Assembly: GCF_020497125.1 (NCBI RefSeq)
Contig: NC_059075.1
Location: forward strand, 47,784,321 to 47,848,320
Direction of reading: 5' to 3'
Length of the DNA stretch: 64,000 nucleotides
Origin: Mauremys mutica
Lineage: Eukaryota > Chordata > Testudines > Geoemydidae
This document shows, piece after piece, positions 23,810 to 34,835 of this stretch. The translations under genes were made by a program, and so were the position numbers. Below the pieces are notes generated by a model that saw nothing but the letters and a program-made list of their open reading frames with translations, was not told where the DNA came from and made no database searches. Within the stretch, counting starts at the first letter, position 1. Every line of letters starts with the position of its first letter.

Positions 23810-24790
23810 AGCAGCCAGGCTTGCTTACAGCAATTCTGGCCCCCAGGACAGAACAGTCAATGGGCCCCCACTCACGCACAAGCCACGGACACGGTCTGCC
23901 TACCATTTGGGCAGTGCTGCGCCTGCATTGGCTTGTGCCCAGAGAGCTGCCGGCTGCACTGCTGTGCGTGCTCTTCTGGCACATCCAGAGCTTCCACATG
24001 CCCATCTGGTAGGGCTGCCAACTGTCTAATTGCACAAACCCAAAGACCTTTGCCCTGCTCCCTACCTCGTCCCTTCCCTGAGGCCCCACCCTGCCCCACC
24101 CCATATCCGAGGCCCCGCCCCCTGCTCACTCCATCCCTCCTTCCTCTGTCGCTCATTCTCCCCCACCCTCACTCACTTTCACCAGGCTAGGGCAGGAGGT
24201 TGGGGTGTGGGAGGGGATGCGGGGTGCAGGCTCTGGGACGGAGTTTGGGTGTGGGAGGGCATGAGGGGTCGGGCTCTGAGAGGGAGTTTGGATGTGGGCT
24301 CTGGACTGGGAAAGGGGGTTGGGGTGCGGGAGGGTGAAGGGGTGTGTGAAGCTTACCTGAGGCGGCTCCCCAAAGGGTGCGGTGCCTATCTCAGACGACT
24401 CCCCAAAGTGACTCGCACACCCCTCTGGCAGCAGCTCCTAGGCGGGGTCCAAGGGGGGTTTTGCATGCTGCTGCCCACAGGCACCGCCCCCGCAGCTGCC
24501 ATTGGCTACAGTTCCTGGCCAATGGGAGATGTGGAGTTGGCACTTGGGACGGGGGCAGCATGCAGAGATCCCCTCCCCAGGGGCCGCAAGGATGCGATGG
24601 CCCATTCTGGGAGCTGCGTGGCGTGAGCAGGAAACCTGCCTTAGCCCTGCTGCGCAAGCAGTTGCCAGGGGCCCCTGGGCCCTTTTAGATCGCGCGGGCC
24701 TCTGGGCAATTGCCCCCTTCCCCCTCCCCCACCCCTGCTGTCAGTGGACCTGGGAGAAGCCTTGCAAAATTCTATTTGCCCACTGCCTAT
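23810..24790. repeat. GC-rich composite of nested repeats
   Basis: An inner element starts at about 24007 with a terminal-repeat-like 'agggctgccaactgtctaat'. It continues through C-rich then G-rich tracts and a palindromic 'ccattggctacagttcctgg'/'ccaatgggag' core (about 24500-24530). Its right terminus is missing. Sequences on either side (23830-24005 and 24650-24770, e.g. 'ggcccctgggcccttttaga') look like another GC-rich repeat split by it. Long overlapping frames here (24030-24626 and others on both strands) come from base composition, not genes. Confidence 0.5.
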
Positions 24791-25080
24791 AGTGGGGTTT
24801 TATTGGTGGGGTGCTGGGCAGAGTGTTTTTTTGAGGAGCAAATAAATATTAGGCTTTTTCATTATCAGCAGTTATCAAGGTAAAGGATGAGTCAATACAT
24901 TTTGTGTGGGTTGGTTAAATTTTCATGGGAATTTTGCAAGGATGGGTAGGATTGCGTTTTTCGTTTATAAGTACAGCATCATATGTCATTACTGTATACT
25001 CTACGAATAAGTTTATGATTGTTTGAAAATCAATCTTTAAGCAAAGCTGAACCATCAGATCCTATCCCTGTCCTTACAGA

Positions 25081-25362
25081 GTATGTCTACACTGCAATTA
25101 GACATTCATGGAGGGCCTGTACTAGCTGACCCAGGCTTGTGGAGCTCAGGCTTAATGGCAGTTTAACTATGGTGTAGACGTGCAGGCCTGGGCTGGAGCC
25201 AAAGCTCTAGGACCCTGCAAGTTGGGAGGGTGCCAGAGCTTGGGATGTAGCCCAAGCCCAAATGTCTACACTGCAATTAAATAGCCCTTTAGCCCAAGCC
25301 CCATGAGCCCAAGTCAGCTGGCCCGGACCAGCCCTGGGAGTCTAACTGCAGTTTAGACATAC
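25081..25362. mobile_element. MITE made of one long inverted repeat
   Basis: Termini GTATGTCTACACTGCAATTA (left) and, reverse-complemented, GTATGTCTAAACTGCAGTTA (right) match closely. The symmetry extends through almost the whole 282 bp: left segments 'agctgacccaggcttgtgga' and 'gtgtagacgtgcaggcct' are mirrored by 'agcccaagtcagctgg' and 'aaatgtctacactgcaat' on the right. The right end coincides with the hAT target site at 25363. The target duplication of the MITE itself is not clear. No coding capacity; Harbinger-like origin is a guess from the TIR. Confidence 0.8.
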
Positions 25363-25370
25363 CACTAGAG

Positions 25371-26076
25371 GAGTGGTTCTCAAACTTTTTTTTTTTTGCG
25401 GACCACTTGAAAATTGCTGAGTGTCTCGGTGGACCACTTAATGATCTTTCCAAATGTTTGTACTGTTAGCTAACTAGAGTAAAGCACTTTGGATAAAAGC
25501 ACTATATAAAAAAACCTTAATAATAAACAACTTTTTTTGTTCTACAAAGAAAATCATACAACTCATATTTTAATATCAGTAGTCTTACCTTTCTAATGTG
25601 ATGGATGTGCCCTCTCTCCCCCGCCGTGGCAGCCCCCAAGCCTGGGGTGGGATGGAGGGAGGGTCTCTCGCTCTCTCCCCTGCCATGGCAGCCACAGAGC
25701 AGAGGCTGGGGAGGAGGGCCGTCTCTCCCTGGCAGCTGCAGCCCTGGAGCTGGGGAAAGTCGCCTCTTTCTCTGGCTGCCACAGCCTTGCACATCGCAAA
25801 TTCCCCCAACCCCCTCTTCTCACCTCACTGCCCCCGCCCACCTACCCCCTATTCCTCCCAAGGCCACCACCTCATCTTACATATGCATCTTCTCCAGGGT
25901 CCAGGCACCTAATTAGTGGAGCCACACCTGCACAGCTCCACTAATTAGGTGGGTGGCCCTTCATTCTCTTGTGTGCAGCCGCCCAGGCACGCACCATAGA
26001 GGGAACTATCTGCGGACCACCTGAATGGAGCTTGCGGACCATCAGTGGTCCGTGGACCACAGTTTGAGAACCTCTG
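25371..26076. mobile_element. hAT-like non-autonomous element, complete
   Basis: An exact 8-bp target duplication, CACTAGAG, lies at 25363-25370 and 26077-26084. Termini GAGTGGTTCTCAAACT and, reverse-complemented, CAGAGGTTCTCAAACT form the inverted repeats. Inside the left end is a T-run, then 'gcggaccacttgaaaattgc'; the right end carries the related 'ggaccaccтgaatgg'-like phrase and 'ggtccgtggaccac'. The middle (25600-25850) is C/G-rich and gives many spurious frames on both strands. A small inverted repeat around 25910-25950 ('cacctaattagtggagc'/'gctccactaattaggtg') is also present. No transposase. Confidence 0.9.
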
Positions 26077-26084
26077 CACTAGAG

Positions 26085-27684
26085 TATATCTACCAAGCAC
26101 ACCCTTCCCAGGCATTCTCACAAAGTCCAGCTACCATGGCCCTGTACACAGTCTATACCTAGGCTGGGCCCCGATAATTTTTGTGGGTCTGGTCCTCTTT
26201 GACCTGATGTCTCCTTTCTGTGGGACTAGCCATTCAACAATTAGCTAGTTATCTTTTATTATCTTCTTGTGGAATTGAAGGCAACTATGTAACACACACT
26301 TCAAGGATAGTAACTACATTTCCTCAACTACAACTGGGTGAGTCAGTAGAGTTTAGATCAAATTACAGATTATTTATTTTAAAGTACAACAGAGAAAAAT
26401 ATACAACATTTACAGATTATATGTTAAAAGGCACTACAGGAAGCTTAATGTAGGCTGGAAAGATTACTTAAGGTATGTTTGTTACAAAGGCAAAATTCTG
26501 TGTGTTCTAGTTAGGGATTGACTCATGTTAGGCTTTCTCATTTTAGAGCTGTACAATGCAATTACACACCTCACTCTCTCCTTTAGAGAATTAAATTCCC
26601 TTCTCTGCTGAGAGCCTGGGTCCGGTTAGAACCGTGACAGAGTATATAGGTGATCTGGCATGTACAGGAATTACCACGCTCTTGCCTATCACATGGCTGA
26701 TCTAGATGAGGTTATGAAAGGGAAGTGGAAACTAGTGCAAAGGAGGATATCATGGGGAAATGTGTCTCCTCTCTCCTTTCTCTCCTGAGACTGAAAAGGT
26801 GGTTATTTTCTAGTAGTTTAAGCTGATTTGTTTGAGGTTTGCTTTTTTAAATAAAGCAAGCCCTGAGGAAAGGGATGTGAAGTGACCTTCAATGGGGACT
26901 TCCCAGACTGTTAAATCTGCATGCCAGCTTACATGGCCCAATTCTGTTTTTGCAGATTTTCAGACATACAGTAGGGAAGGACAACATCTTTGGTTCCTAC
27001 TGTAATTATTATTTTCTTCTAGTGCCTTCCACTGAATACAACAAAAAACCCAGGTAAAGCTCTGGCACAGAAACATTTAAATAAGTCTGACACGGACCTG
27101 TTCACATCTTTTGCAGTCAGAACAGTTCACACCATGTATAATTACTTTATGTGAATGAGATAAGAGACATTTAATGTTAAATTAAACCTTATCACATGGT
27201 GCTACAACAGATGAACTTTTTTTTCACTATGATATCTTGGGCAATGCCTGGTCCAAAAAAGAAGAGATTTAAAATGTCTTTATCTTGCTGGCCTAGCTAC
27301 TGTTAATGACAGAAACTGTTGCCCCATCTTCCATGTGAGTAAATCACAAGCCAATTACTTAATTTCATCTTTCTCCTCCTTTATTATTACAGTAACATTT
27401 ATCTAATGAGGGAACAGAAGCAACTCCAATAAGTCACTAATGTGACTAAGGTAAAAGCCCAAAGGTAGCAATGAATACATGTGGCAAATATGTTGTATGA
27501 ACAACTTGATAGGCTGACAATTTTTTGCATGCAACATTAATCAAATAATTTAAAACACTGAATAGATTACATGCTACTATAATACAAACAACCAACAACA
27601 ACAACAAAAAGCAATGGCCTGATAGCAGCTGCTTCACAAACACCTGATAATGTAGAACCAACTGTTCTGAAGTAAATCTCTGAC
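26085..27684. other. AT-rich unique sequence, no gene seen
   Basis: Just after the hAT element, 'agtatatctacc' near 26083 and 'gtctatacct' near 26151 may be ends of a further small MITE remnant. The rest shows no repeat or exon. Confidence 0.4.
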
Positions 27685-27967
27685 AGGCCTGGTCTACACT
27701 GGGGTGGGGATCAATCTAAGATACGCAACTTCAGCTACGAGAATCTTAGAATGACTTAGAATCACTTACTTCGCGTCCTCGCAGTGCAGGATCGATGGCC
27801 GCTGCTCCCCCGTCAACTTTGCTTCCGCCTCTCACTGAGCTGGAGTTCAGCAGTCAACGGGGGAGCAATCGGGGATTGATTTATCACATCTATACTACAC
27901 GCGATAAATAGATCCCCGATAGATCGATCGCTACCCGCCGATCCGGCGGGTAGTGTAGACTGACTCT
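27685..27967 (-). mobile_element. Hairpin-rich MITE, copy A
   Basis: Inverted relative to copy B at 30568-30861. It begins with 'ggcctggtctacactgg' and 'atctaagatacgcaacttc', and ends with the perfect hairpin CTACCCGCCG-atc-CGGCGGGTAG at 27931-27953 followed by 'tgtagac'. Further internal hairpins pair 'gctcccccgt' (about 27803) with 'acgggggagc' (about 27857), and 'ggggattgatttatc' with 'gataaatagatcccc'. It is rich in CpG and TCGA-type sites compared with its AT-rich surroundings. The flanking duplication is not clear in this copy. Confidence 0.78.
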
Positions 27968-30563
27968 CTGGTCATCCAAGTAAACTGGTTTAACCAGGCT
28001 CAGGCAACACAAGAGAAAACAAAGGACCTTGACTGGTTTCAAAAGAGACACTCCCTGAATGGGAGACAAGGTTTTGAACTAACGTGAACCCAGGTTCCAG
28101 AAGTCTGGGGTAATACAGGTCTACCTAAGACTATAAAAAAAACAGATGTTGTATTGTGTTAAAACCCTTTTCTCTGGTTATGCTTTGTTCCAACTGTTCA
28201 GATTAAATAATACTTTATTTTAAGAAAAGGCTGTTTGGAACACTGCATCCACCACTGGTCACAGCTCCAGAAAGGAAGACATGCAGATGTTGAATTCAGT
28301 TTGGCCTGCTGAGTAATCATGCTTGGTCCACAGAGTTCTGTAGCCTGGATACATGGTCAGTGAGAGGGAGAATCATTGGATTCCACCCCACAACAGGTGA
28401 AGGAAAGAGGCCTAACACCTGGTGGGAGGCACTCAGTGAGACCAGAAGAGGGGAGAGAAGCATTACTAGACTTGTAATTATGATAGCAGGTTCTCAGCTC
28501 TTTCTTAAATCTGACCATTTGTGCACCCAAAATCATTGGCCGCTTTTGCAAATTACGGCTTTCAAAAAATAAAATAAAATAAAGTAAAATAAACCTTAAT
28601 CTTCCACGCTCAGCAAAAATTTCCTGCTCACCACCGGCAAATGGATATTTCAAGCCCTGCAGTACAGTACTGGTAGACAACATATATTTACATTCCCTTG
28701 ACAGGGTTTCCCACTGGTACTGACACATTAGGAAATGTACCTGTTGTTGACAGGGCTCAACCACTGTTGAATATGGTTTGATACTGTCTACTCTTGCAGT
28801 TAACCATTTTCTGCACTGATTCACCTGCAGTCATTGCTGACAACTGACATCCTGGGGACTTGGAGGGGATGTTATCAATGAAGCTGGCAAATGTAAATGA
28901 AATTTACCTCTAATGTTCGCAAGCATGGGGATTATGCATTAATCACTTTTTCTACAAATCTGAGAATTGCCTTAACCTCACTGACATATTTAAGGCATTT
29001 TCATTTTGAACCAGCAGAAGACAACAAGCAAGCATTTTCTAAAAAAGTTAAGATATCTTTTTAAAACAGACAAACAAAAACCCTTCAAGGAAGAAATCAA
29101 TTAATTAAAAAATTACATTAGAACATCTGTTTGCAAGTTGATCAAATTAGAAAGGTGAAAATCATGTCTGTTCTAGCAGAGAGTAAAAAAAAACCAGGTT
29201 TGGGGAATGGGAAAAAGTCAGAATGTGGGTGAATGATAAAGAAGTAGCCAGGCTCCATGTCTTCAGTCACTTTAGAATACAACAAACCTATAACACAGAT
29301 CAGTTAAGCCGTGGAACTCCTCTGTTCAGCTACAAGAAGATCTTTTTTCACCATCCTCAGCATGTGACTGCTGACTAATCTGTGCAGTTTCCATGCTAGC
29401 TTCTTCAATCTATATAGCTAATAAAATGTACCAGGATTGAAGAGCATTGTCCTGGGTGACCGAGAAGTACTCAAAAAGCTCTGGAAGAAGCTGCTATCCA
29501 ATCTAAATAGTGTACAACAAGCCATGTACCCAATATTTAGCTAAAAGGGAGAAATGATAGATATGTCCTGTGTAAGAGGAAATGAAGATGCAGTACTCAC
29601 CCAGCTGTATATGGTGAACACCACAGAGGAGATCACAAGAATGAGTTGGTCTGCTTACATATTTCAGATTAATGAAATTTACATTCATACAATAATTTGT
29701 AATTAACTTTTAAAAGATACAGTTTCATTTATTCTCAATTAATGTAATCTTTGTTAAAGCTTTCTCTGTGGCCATTGTTTTTTATATATTCTACTGAGCT
29801 AAGTGAACTCATTTAAAAATTTTAATAACAAGAAGATATTTTTAGGGTTGATGTGAGCACAATCAAGCAAACACTCCAGTCTACTTTGATGAGTAAACTT
29901 ACTCACATGCTTAGTTGTTTGCAGGGTATTTTGTATAAATATTTATATACATAAATATGGAAAATCTTCAAAAAACTAGTACAGCTTAATCTTCCAGATT
30001 TAGTTGTGTAGTGTGAGCAGAACTTTCACAGCAAGCCTCTTAGGAATGACTGTAAAATAAGAATTTTATCATTGCTGGGATATTTGACTACTTGTGGAGT
30101 CAGCAGAACAGGAGCGTTTGTTAACTTAACCTAGACAGCTCACAGTGTCTTTTATAGTAAAGTGACATCTGTCTCCTGTACATACAGACATGGGATGAGC
30201 CTAACTGAAAACAACAGAGATAGAGAAGCTGACAGATTGTTGGGGGCGAGAGAAGAACACATTCCCCGTTTATGCTCTTTTCCACCTTTACATCCTTCCC
30301 CCCTTCTCGGAAAGCCACTATTTGAATTGATATCTTGGTAACTTTTTTGACACAGGACTGCCATTTCTTTCATTTAGTGGCACCACATTTATTGTTACAC
30401 TAGGAAACAAGACATGCCTAAATGATGAAAAGGCACCTCTCTGGTGACAATTTTACAAGATGTGCACTTGATTTCAGCTGCAAATGCTGTTGTCAGTTGA
30501 TAAAGTGACTTTTCTAGCTGAAAGGATATGGAGGCCGAGTGCTATGTAAACGGGAAGTGGACA
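27968..30563. other. Unique sequence, no gene seen
   Basis: A 155-codon minus frame (28357-28824) crosses a short (AAAAT)n tract at about 28567-28594 and has no recognisable domain; it is treated as chance. No other repeat ends were seen. Confidence 0.45.
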
Positions 30564-30567
30564 CTAC

Positions 30568-30861
30568 GGCTACGTCTTCACTACCCGCCGTATCGGCGGG
30601 TAGCAATCGATTTCTCGGGGATCGATATATTGCGTCTCATCTAGACGCGATATATCGATCCCCGAATGAGCTCCTGTCGACTCCGGAACTCCACCAACCC
30701 GAACGGCGGTAGCGGAGTCGACATGGGGAGCCGCGGACGTCGATCCCGCGCCGTGAGGACGGTAGGTAATTCGATCTAAGATACTTCGACTTCAGCTACG
30801 TTATTCACGTAGCTGAAGTTGTGTATCTTAGATCGATTTCCCCCCGTAGTGTAGACCAGCC
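30568..30861 (+). mobile_element. Hairpin-rich MITE, copy B
   Basis: Termini GGCTACGTCTTCACTAC (left) and, reverse-complemented, GGCTGGTCTACACTAC (right). The flanks read CTAC on both sides (30564-30567, 30862-30865), which would also fit a TA or CTA duplication. Four hairpins follow one another: 30581-30603 (10-bp perfect arms), 30615-30637 with 30643-30665 (22 of 23 pairs), 30676-30685 with 30713-30722 (10-bp perfect), and 30771-30800 with 30808-30836 (about 28 pairs, one bulge). No coding capacity. The good hairpin preservation suggests a fairly young copy. Confidence 0.85.
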
Positions 30862-30865
30862 CTAC

Positions 30866-32132
30866 CATCCACTGCCCACAGAGTTGATACCTTTGGTTCC
30901 TGTCAGAATTAAATGAAACAGAACAAGGTTTGCAAGTGATTTTTTAATGTTCCCATCATATGTCCGGAAGAAACCTCAACCTTGTCATTGTCACCAAAGG
31001 GGTGAAGCACTAGCAGCCAAATTTTTAGTGATCCAAGAGAAAATACTATAGGCCCAGTAGTATTGCAGTATGGCAACAATGTATCATGATCATTATTAAC
31101 CCCACCGTATTGTTCAGCTCCCAGGTTACCTTTGCATTTCACGCCAAGGTGCAGTGAAGTTAAAACTCCTGAAACCACAAACTCAAAAGTAGGGTAATCA
31201 TGGCAAAATTAAGCCAGGTGGAAATCTAACCATATTAGAGTTGTGAGACAAGTACTCTAAACTGCAAAAACTCTCCTATGTGCCGGTACGTTGCGTGTTT
31301 CTTTTTAAATAGCCCTCCTTTACTTGATACATGGCTTTTTTTCTGTTCTTCTCTGGCTGACACATTTGTTCTATGTTGAGAAAAGGTGTTTATATACCAT
31401 CAATAACACTGCAGGTAAAGGCAAATGACTGTCATAAACTACTCTAATTGGGTGAACTCAGGAAGGGACCTGACATCCAGGGAAGAACATAACTATAATA
31501 TTCAAGCATGACCCATATAAAGTTATTTCCTGGCTGACTGACATTTGACCTGCTAGGGAAAACTCACCTACAAATCTATGGGACTCCTGAGCACATTCAG
31601 CAGGGTCCTCTCCTTGTCAACGTCACTGTCTTTTATTGGAAGACATAAATACAACCAAAAGAACCAAACAAAAAGTAATTCATATAACCAGTTGTGCTGA
31701 TCTCATACTAAGACTGGTGCTAGCATATCTGTCCATGACCTCGTACAGTGAGTGCACTTGAAAATTTCAGTCTGGTTTTAGAGGTGTTCCAGATTTCAGA
31801 GACATTTTCTATAACTAAATGAGATAAGACCACTATAATTAGTACTATCCTTAGAATTAGAATGAATTTTTTAATTGCACCCATATCTGTATTTCCTAAT
31901 ATAATCACAGTTTAACTCAATTAATTACCAGAAAAGAATATAGTGAAAGAAGACGGAAAGAAAAAGAATCAAGAAAAGCAACACATTCTAGGGCTTAGAG
32001 GACTGAGGGGCAAAGAGGGAAGAATAAAGTTATGTGAAATGTAGTGCATTTTCCACTAGATAATCTAGAAAAAGATCCAAAAGATCCTGAAATTCGTCAG
32101 AGTCGATCTGTACTCTGTAGAAAAGTGTACGT
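30866..32132. other. AT-rich unique sequence, no gene seen
   Basis: No repeat or exon recognised. Frames at 30909-31178 and 31720-31908 (both minus) look like chance. Confidence 0.4.
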
Positions 32133-32137
32133 CACAG

Positions 32138-32825
32138 TGTAGCAGAGTGGAACCCTGCTCCTGCCCTGAGGGGTTTAAAAGCAGCCTGGCAGGGCTTGAG
32201 AGCTGCTGCTCTAGGCTGGGCTGATTGAGGGAGTGGCTGCAGGTGAGGCCACGCCCCAAACTGAACAGGGCCTTATAAGAAGGCCAGGGAAGCTAGAAGC
32301 CAAGACAGTCTCTCTCTGCTTCTAGAGGGAGATGGGCCTGGCTGCAGGGAACTGAGACAAGGTACCTAGGGTGAAGCAGGGCTGGGGAAAGGCTGAGGAG
32401 CTGGGGAAGCTCCAGCCTAGAAAGCCCCAGGCTGCGGCCTAGCATAGGACAACAGGTACTGGGGGTTGCAGAGGGCAGCCCAGGGGTAGGCCAAGGCAGC
32501 AGGTCCAAACCCCTTTGCCTGTGATGAATAGGCTGATACTGCAGTCTGCCCCAGAGTGTGGGGCTAGACAATGACTGGCAGTAGCCAATACTGAGGCAAG
32601 GTGGGGATAGAGGGTGAGGGTTCCCTGAGGAGGGGAAACCCAAAGAGAAAAGGGGTTACTGCCAGGGGGCAGCACCCCCATGTAAAAGGGCACCGGGTCC
32701 AGGGAGGGTCACGGGGGCCTGAAGCCAGGCGGATCACCGGCCTGCAGAGGGCTCCAGTGCTGGAACAAGCTAATTCCTGGAGTCACCAGCAGGAGGCGCC
32801 ACAGGGGTGAGTCCGACCTGTTACA
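32138..32825 (+). mobile_element. Solo LTR of an LTR retrotransposon or endogenous retrovirus
   Basis: The element runs from TGTAGCAG to CTGTTACA, short inverted termini with the canonical TG...CA ends. An exact 5-bp target duplication, CACAG, lies at 32133-32137 and 32826-32830. It is 688 bp, G-rich, with a TATA-like 'cttataagaa' near 32272-32281 about 135 bp inside. No internal region, primer-binding site or gag/pol sequence adjoins it, so it is a solo LTR left by recombination. A 5-bp duplication fits Ty3/Gypsy or ERVL-like elements; I cannot decide which. Frames across it (32293-32693 minus, 32601-32810 plus) are not genes. Confidence 0.87.
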
Positions 32826-32999
32826 CACAGACTCTGCGAAAATTGAAGTCTGCTCTGATCAAGATGGACAGGCGGACCTCTCTAGTGTTTTAGGGCTGCT
32901 TTCTCAGCTATACATAAGACTACCAGTAGCCACTTTTTCCTTCCTTCTGTGACCCCAATCTTCTTTCTGTCTGTGTAAGCACTAGGAGATGAATGCCTG

Positions 33000-33215
33000 T
33001 GCGGTCACACGGGTATAATTAATAAAGTCCAGTGTGTTAAAAAGCCAAAAATGTCTGAGAACTAAAAAACTGGATGGTAGCCCACAAATCCCAGTGATGA
33101 CTGAACTTGGTGGTGCTCTAAACAAAAAAGAGAACCCAATCATATTTGTAGCTGTTTCCACCACTTTGCACTGACTCCATAGACATTCTAGGCTTCTAAG
33201 TGATGTTGGGGCTAT
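33000..33215 (+). repeat. Divergent direct repeat, unit 1
   Basis: The segment 'atttgtagctgtttccacca' followed by 'gcactgactccatagac' aligns with 'cttgtacctgtttccattgc' and 'cacaatgactcaacagac' in unit 2, about 484 bp downstream. Upstream phrases 'gagaactaaaaaactggatgg' (here) and 'aagaacttaaaaattgattgg' (there) also correspond. It may be an old tandem duplication or part of an unclassified repeat. Confidence 0.5.
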
Positions 33216-33515
33216 TGTATGCATTGGTTGTGTGGGTGATTGTGTTGATTTGTGTCTGAGGGTGTGCTGGTAAAGCTATATTGATTTGTGAGGGTGGCAA
33301 ATGAGGGGTAATGTTTCAATGATGGTCTATTTGTGTTTCGGAGTATTGTGTGTGCTGGTTGTGTTGATGTGTAGGTGGTTTTAAAGAGCTAATCCACCAT
33401 ATATGAAGTCTCCTTCATATAAACAGTGAAATTGCTGCACACAAATTAGATGCAGAGTAAGTGTGGTGATTGGTTGAATGATCTCTGCTATTACAATGGT
33501 CTTGATATGGCACAG
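33216..33515. repeat. TG-rich spacer between the direct repeats
   Basis: A loose TGTG-rich stretch (about 33218-33385) with degenerate 'ggttgtgttgatgtgtagg'-like phrases. It is not a clean microsatellite. Confidence 0.4.
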
Positions 33516-33695
33516 ATACCTGCCTTGCTGTCATATGTAATTTGTGAAGTCAACATGGCTAAGAACTTAAAAATTGATTGGTAAAAGACTGCAAAACTTA
33601 GTAATAATTGAAAGAGCTCTCAACCATGCTTGTACCTGTTTCCATTGCTTCACAATGACTCAACAGACTTCCTAGGCATCAAAGTCACATACAAA
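33516..33695 (+). repeat. Divergent direct repeat, unit 2
   Basis: Counterpart of unit 1 at 33000-33215, aligned through 'acctgtttccattgcttcac' and 'acttcctaggcatcaaagt'. Identity is moderate by eye, so the duplication is old. Confidence 0.5.
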
Positions 33696-34635
33696 GTGAC
33701 ACCCCTTGAATTTTACTATATAGATTGTATTTAATCCACCATTTTTTGCCAGAAGACTGATAATTTTGGGCATGACCAAAATTATGTCTACAAAATCCAG
33801 TATGTATTGAGCGGCACTAGCAAAAACTCCTAAACCCTAATATGTGATAAATCTCCAAAAAAGCTTGCTAATAATTTAAATATATGTTAAATTTAAGAGT
33901 AAGATCTCTGACTGCCTTGTAATTTGTTTTCCATAATTTACGACTCTCCATGTCCTTGAATGATAGAGTCAATTCTTGTCCCAACTAATTTTCAGACTAT
34001 GGGGAGTCTTGATATCTAAGTCTAACAGACATTTGCATAAGCAAGAGTCTGCTAAAGTCTGTGAAAAACTGCTTTTGAACCTATTTCATTTTTCTCTAGG
34101 TTTTGGTATCACTACCTCTCTAGCATCATTCCCAGGAGGTCAAGTGGGCCAGGTGGAGTGTGAGAGCTTGTGGTTTGTGGAAGGTACGGTGGCACAATAC
34201 ATTTCAGTATATTTCCAGTGACAAAGTAAAAGGTGAGAAAGAATAGGCTGACGAGCATGGGAGGGCTGCAAATACTAATTTCAAAGATTGACAGAGCCCT
34301 AAATATTTTGGGGATACAGACTATTCTTTATACACACAAGTCCCACTGCTGTAATGGTCTTTAGTTGATACATACATGTGCTCACTTTCCAGCATATATT
34401 AAATATAAAACGGTCCCCATTACCTATTGGAAAGCTAGCATGTTGGATTATAATAGGGCAGATCCTCACGTTTTTCAGATCTAGCACTGTTTTGTGAATA
34501 ATCTGAAACTTTATCACAGGTACCGTATAGCAGATTCTTAATGGCTAAAAGTCTGCAGTCAGTGCAGCATGCAGGACCTACAATGAGTAGAGAGAGGAAC
34601 TGGGGATGTACCAGGACGTCTTGACATGAAATTGC
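33696..34635. other. AT-rich unique sequence, no gene seen
   Basis: No repeat or exon recognised. The plus frame 33976-34221 and minus frame 34299-34517 have no family match. Confidence 0.4.
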
Positions 34636-34639
34636 CATA

Positions 34640-34835
34640 CTGATCAAAACCATGTTTTATCCAGTTCAGTATCTTGTCTCTTACAGTGCTCAGCAGCAGA
34701 TACTTTAGTTTAGAGGAAGGCCCAAGAAAACCCATGAGATAGGTTGAGTAACCTACCTACAGGAGGAATTTCTATCTAAACCCATCAGATAACGGTTTCC
34801 TTATGTTCTAATATAGAACTTTTTTACCCTATGTA
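34640..34835 (-). repeat. CR1 LINE 3' UTR fragment
   Basis: It reads as the reverse complement of a CR1 3' UTR: 'ttatccagttcagtatcttg', 'tctcttacagtgctcagcag', 'agaggaaggcccaagaaaac', then 'ttccttatgttctaatatag'. The related plus-strand end lies at 43200-43438. Strongly diverged. Confidence 0.6.

Noticed and set aside
24030..24626. 198-codon plus frame with several overlapping frames on both strands
   Set aside because: GC-rich repeat sequence keeps all frames open; no conserved motif in any of them.
28357..28824. 155-codon minus-strand open frame
   Set aside because: No start context, domain or splice pattern; part of it translates a short (AAAAT)n tract. Chance frame.
32293..32810. Open frames of 69-116 codons as a retroviral gene remnant
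   Set aside because: They lie entirely inside a solo LTR and show no gag, pol or env motif.
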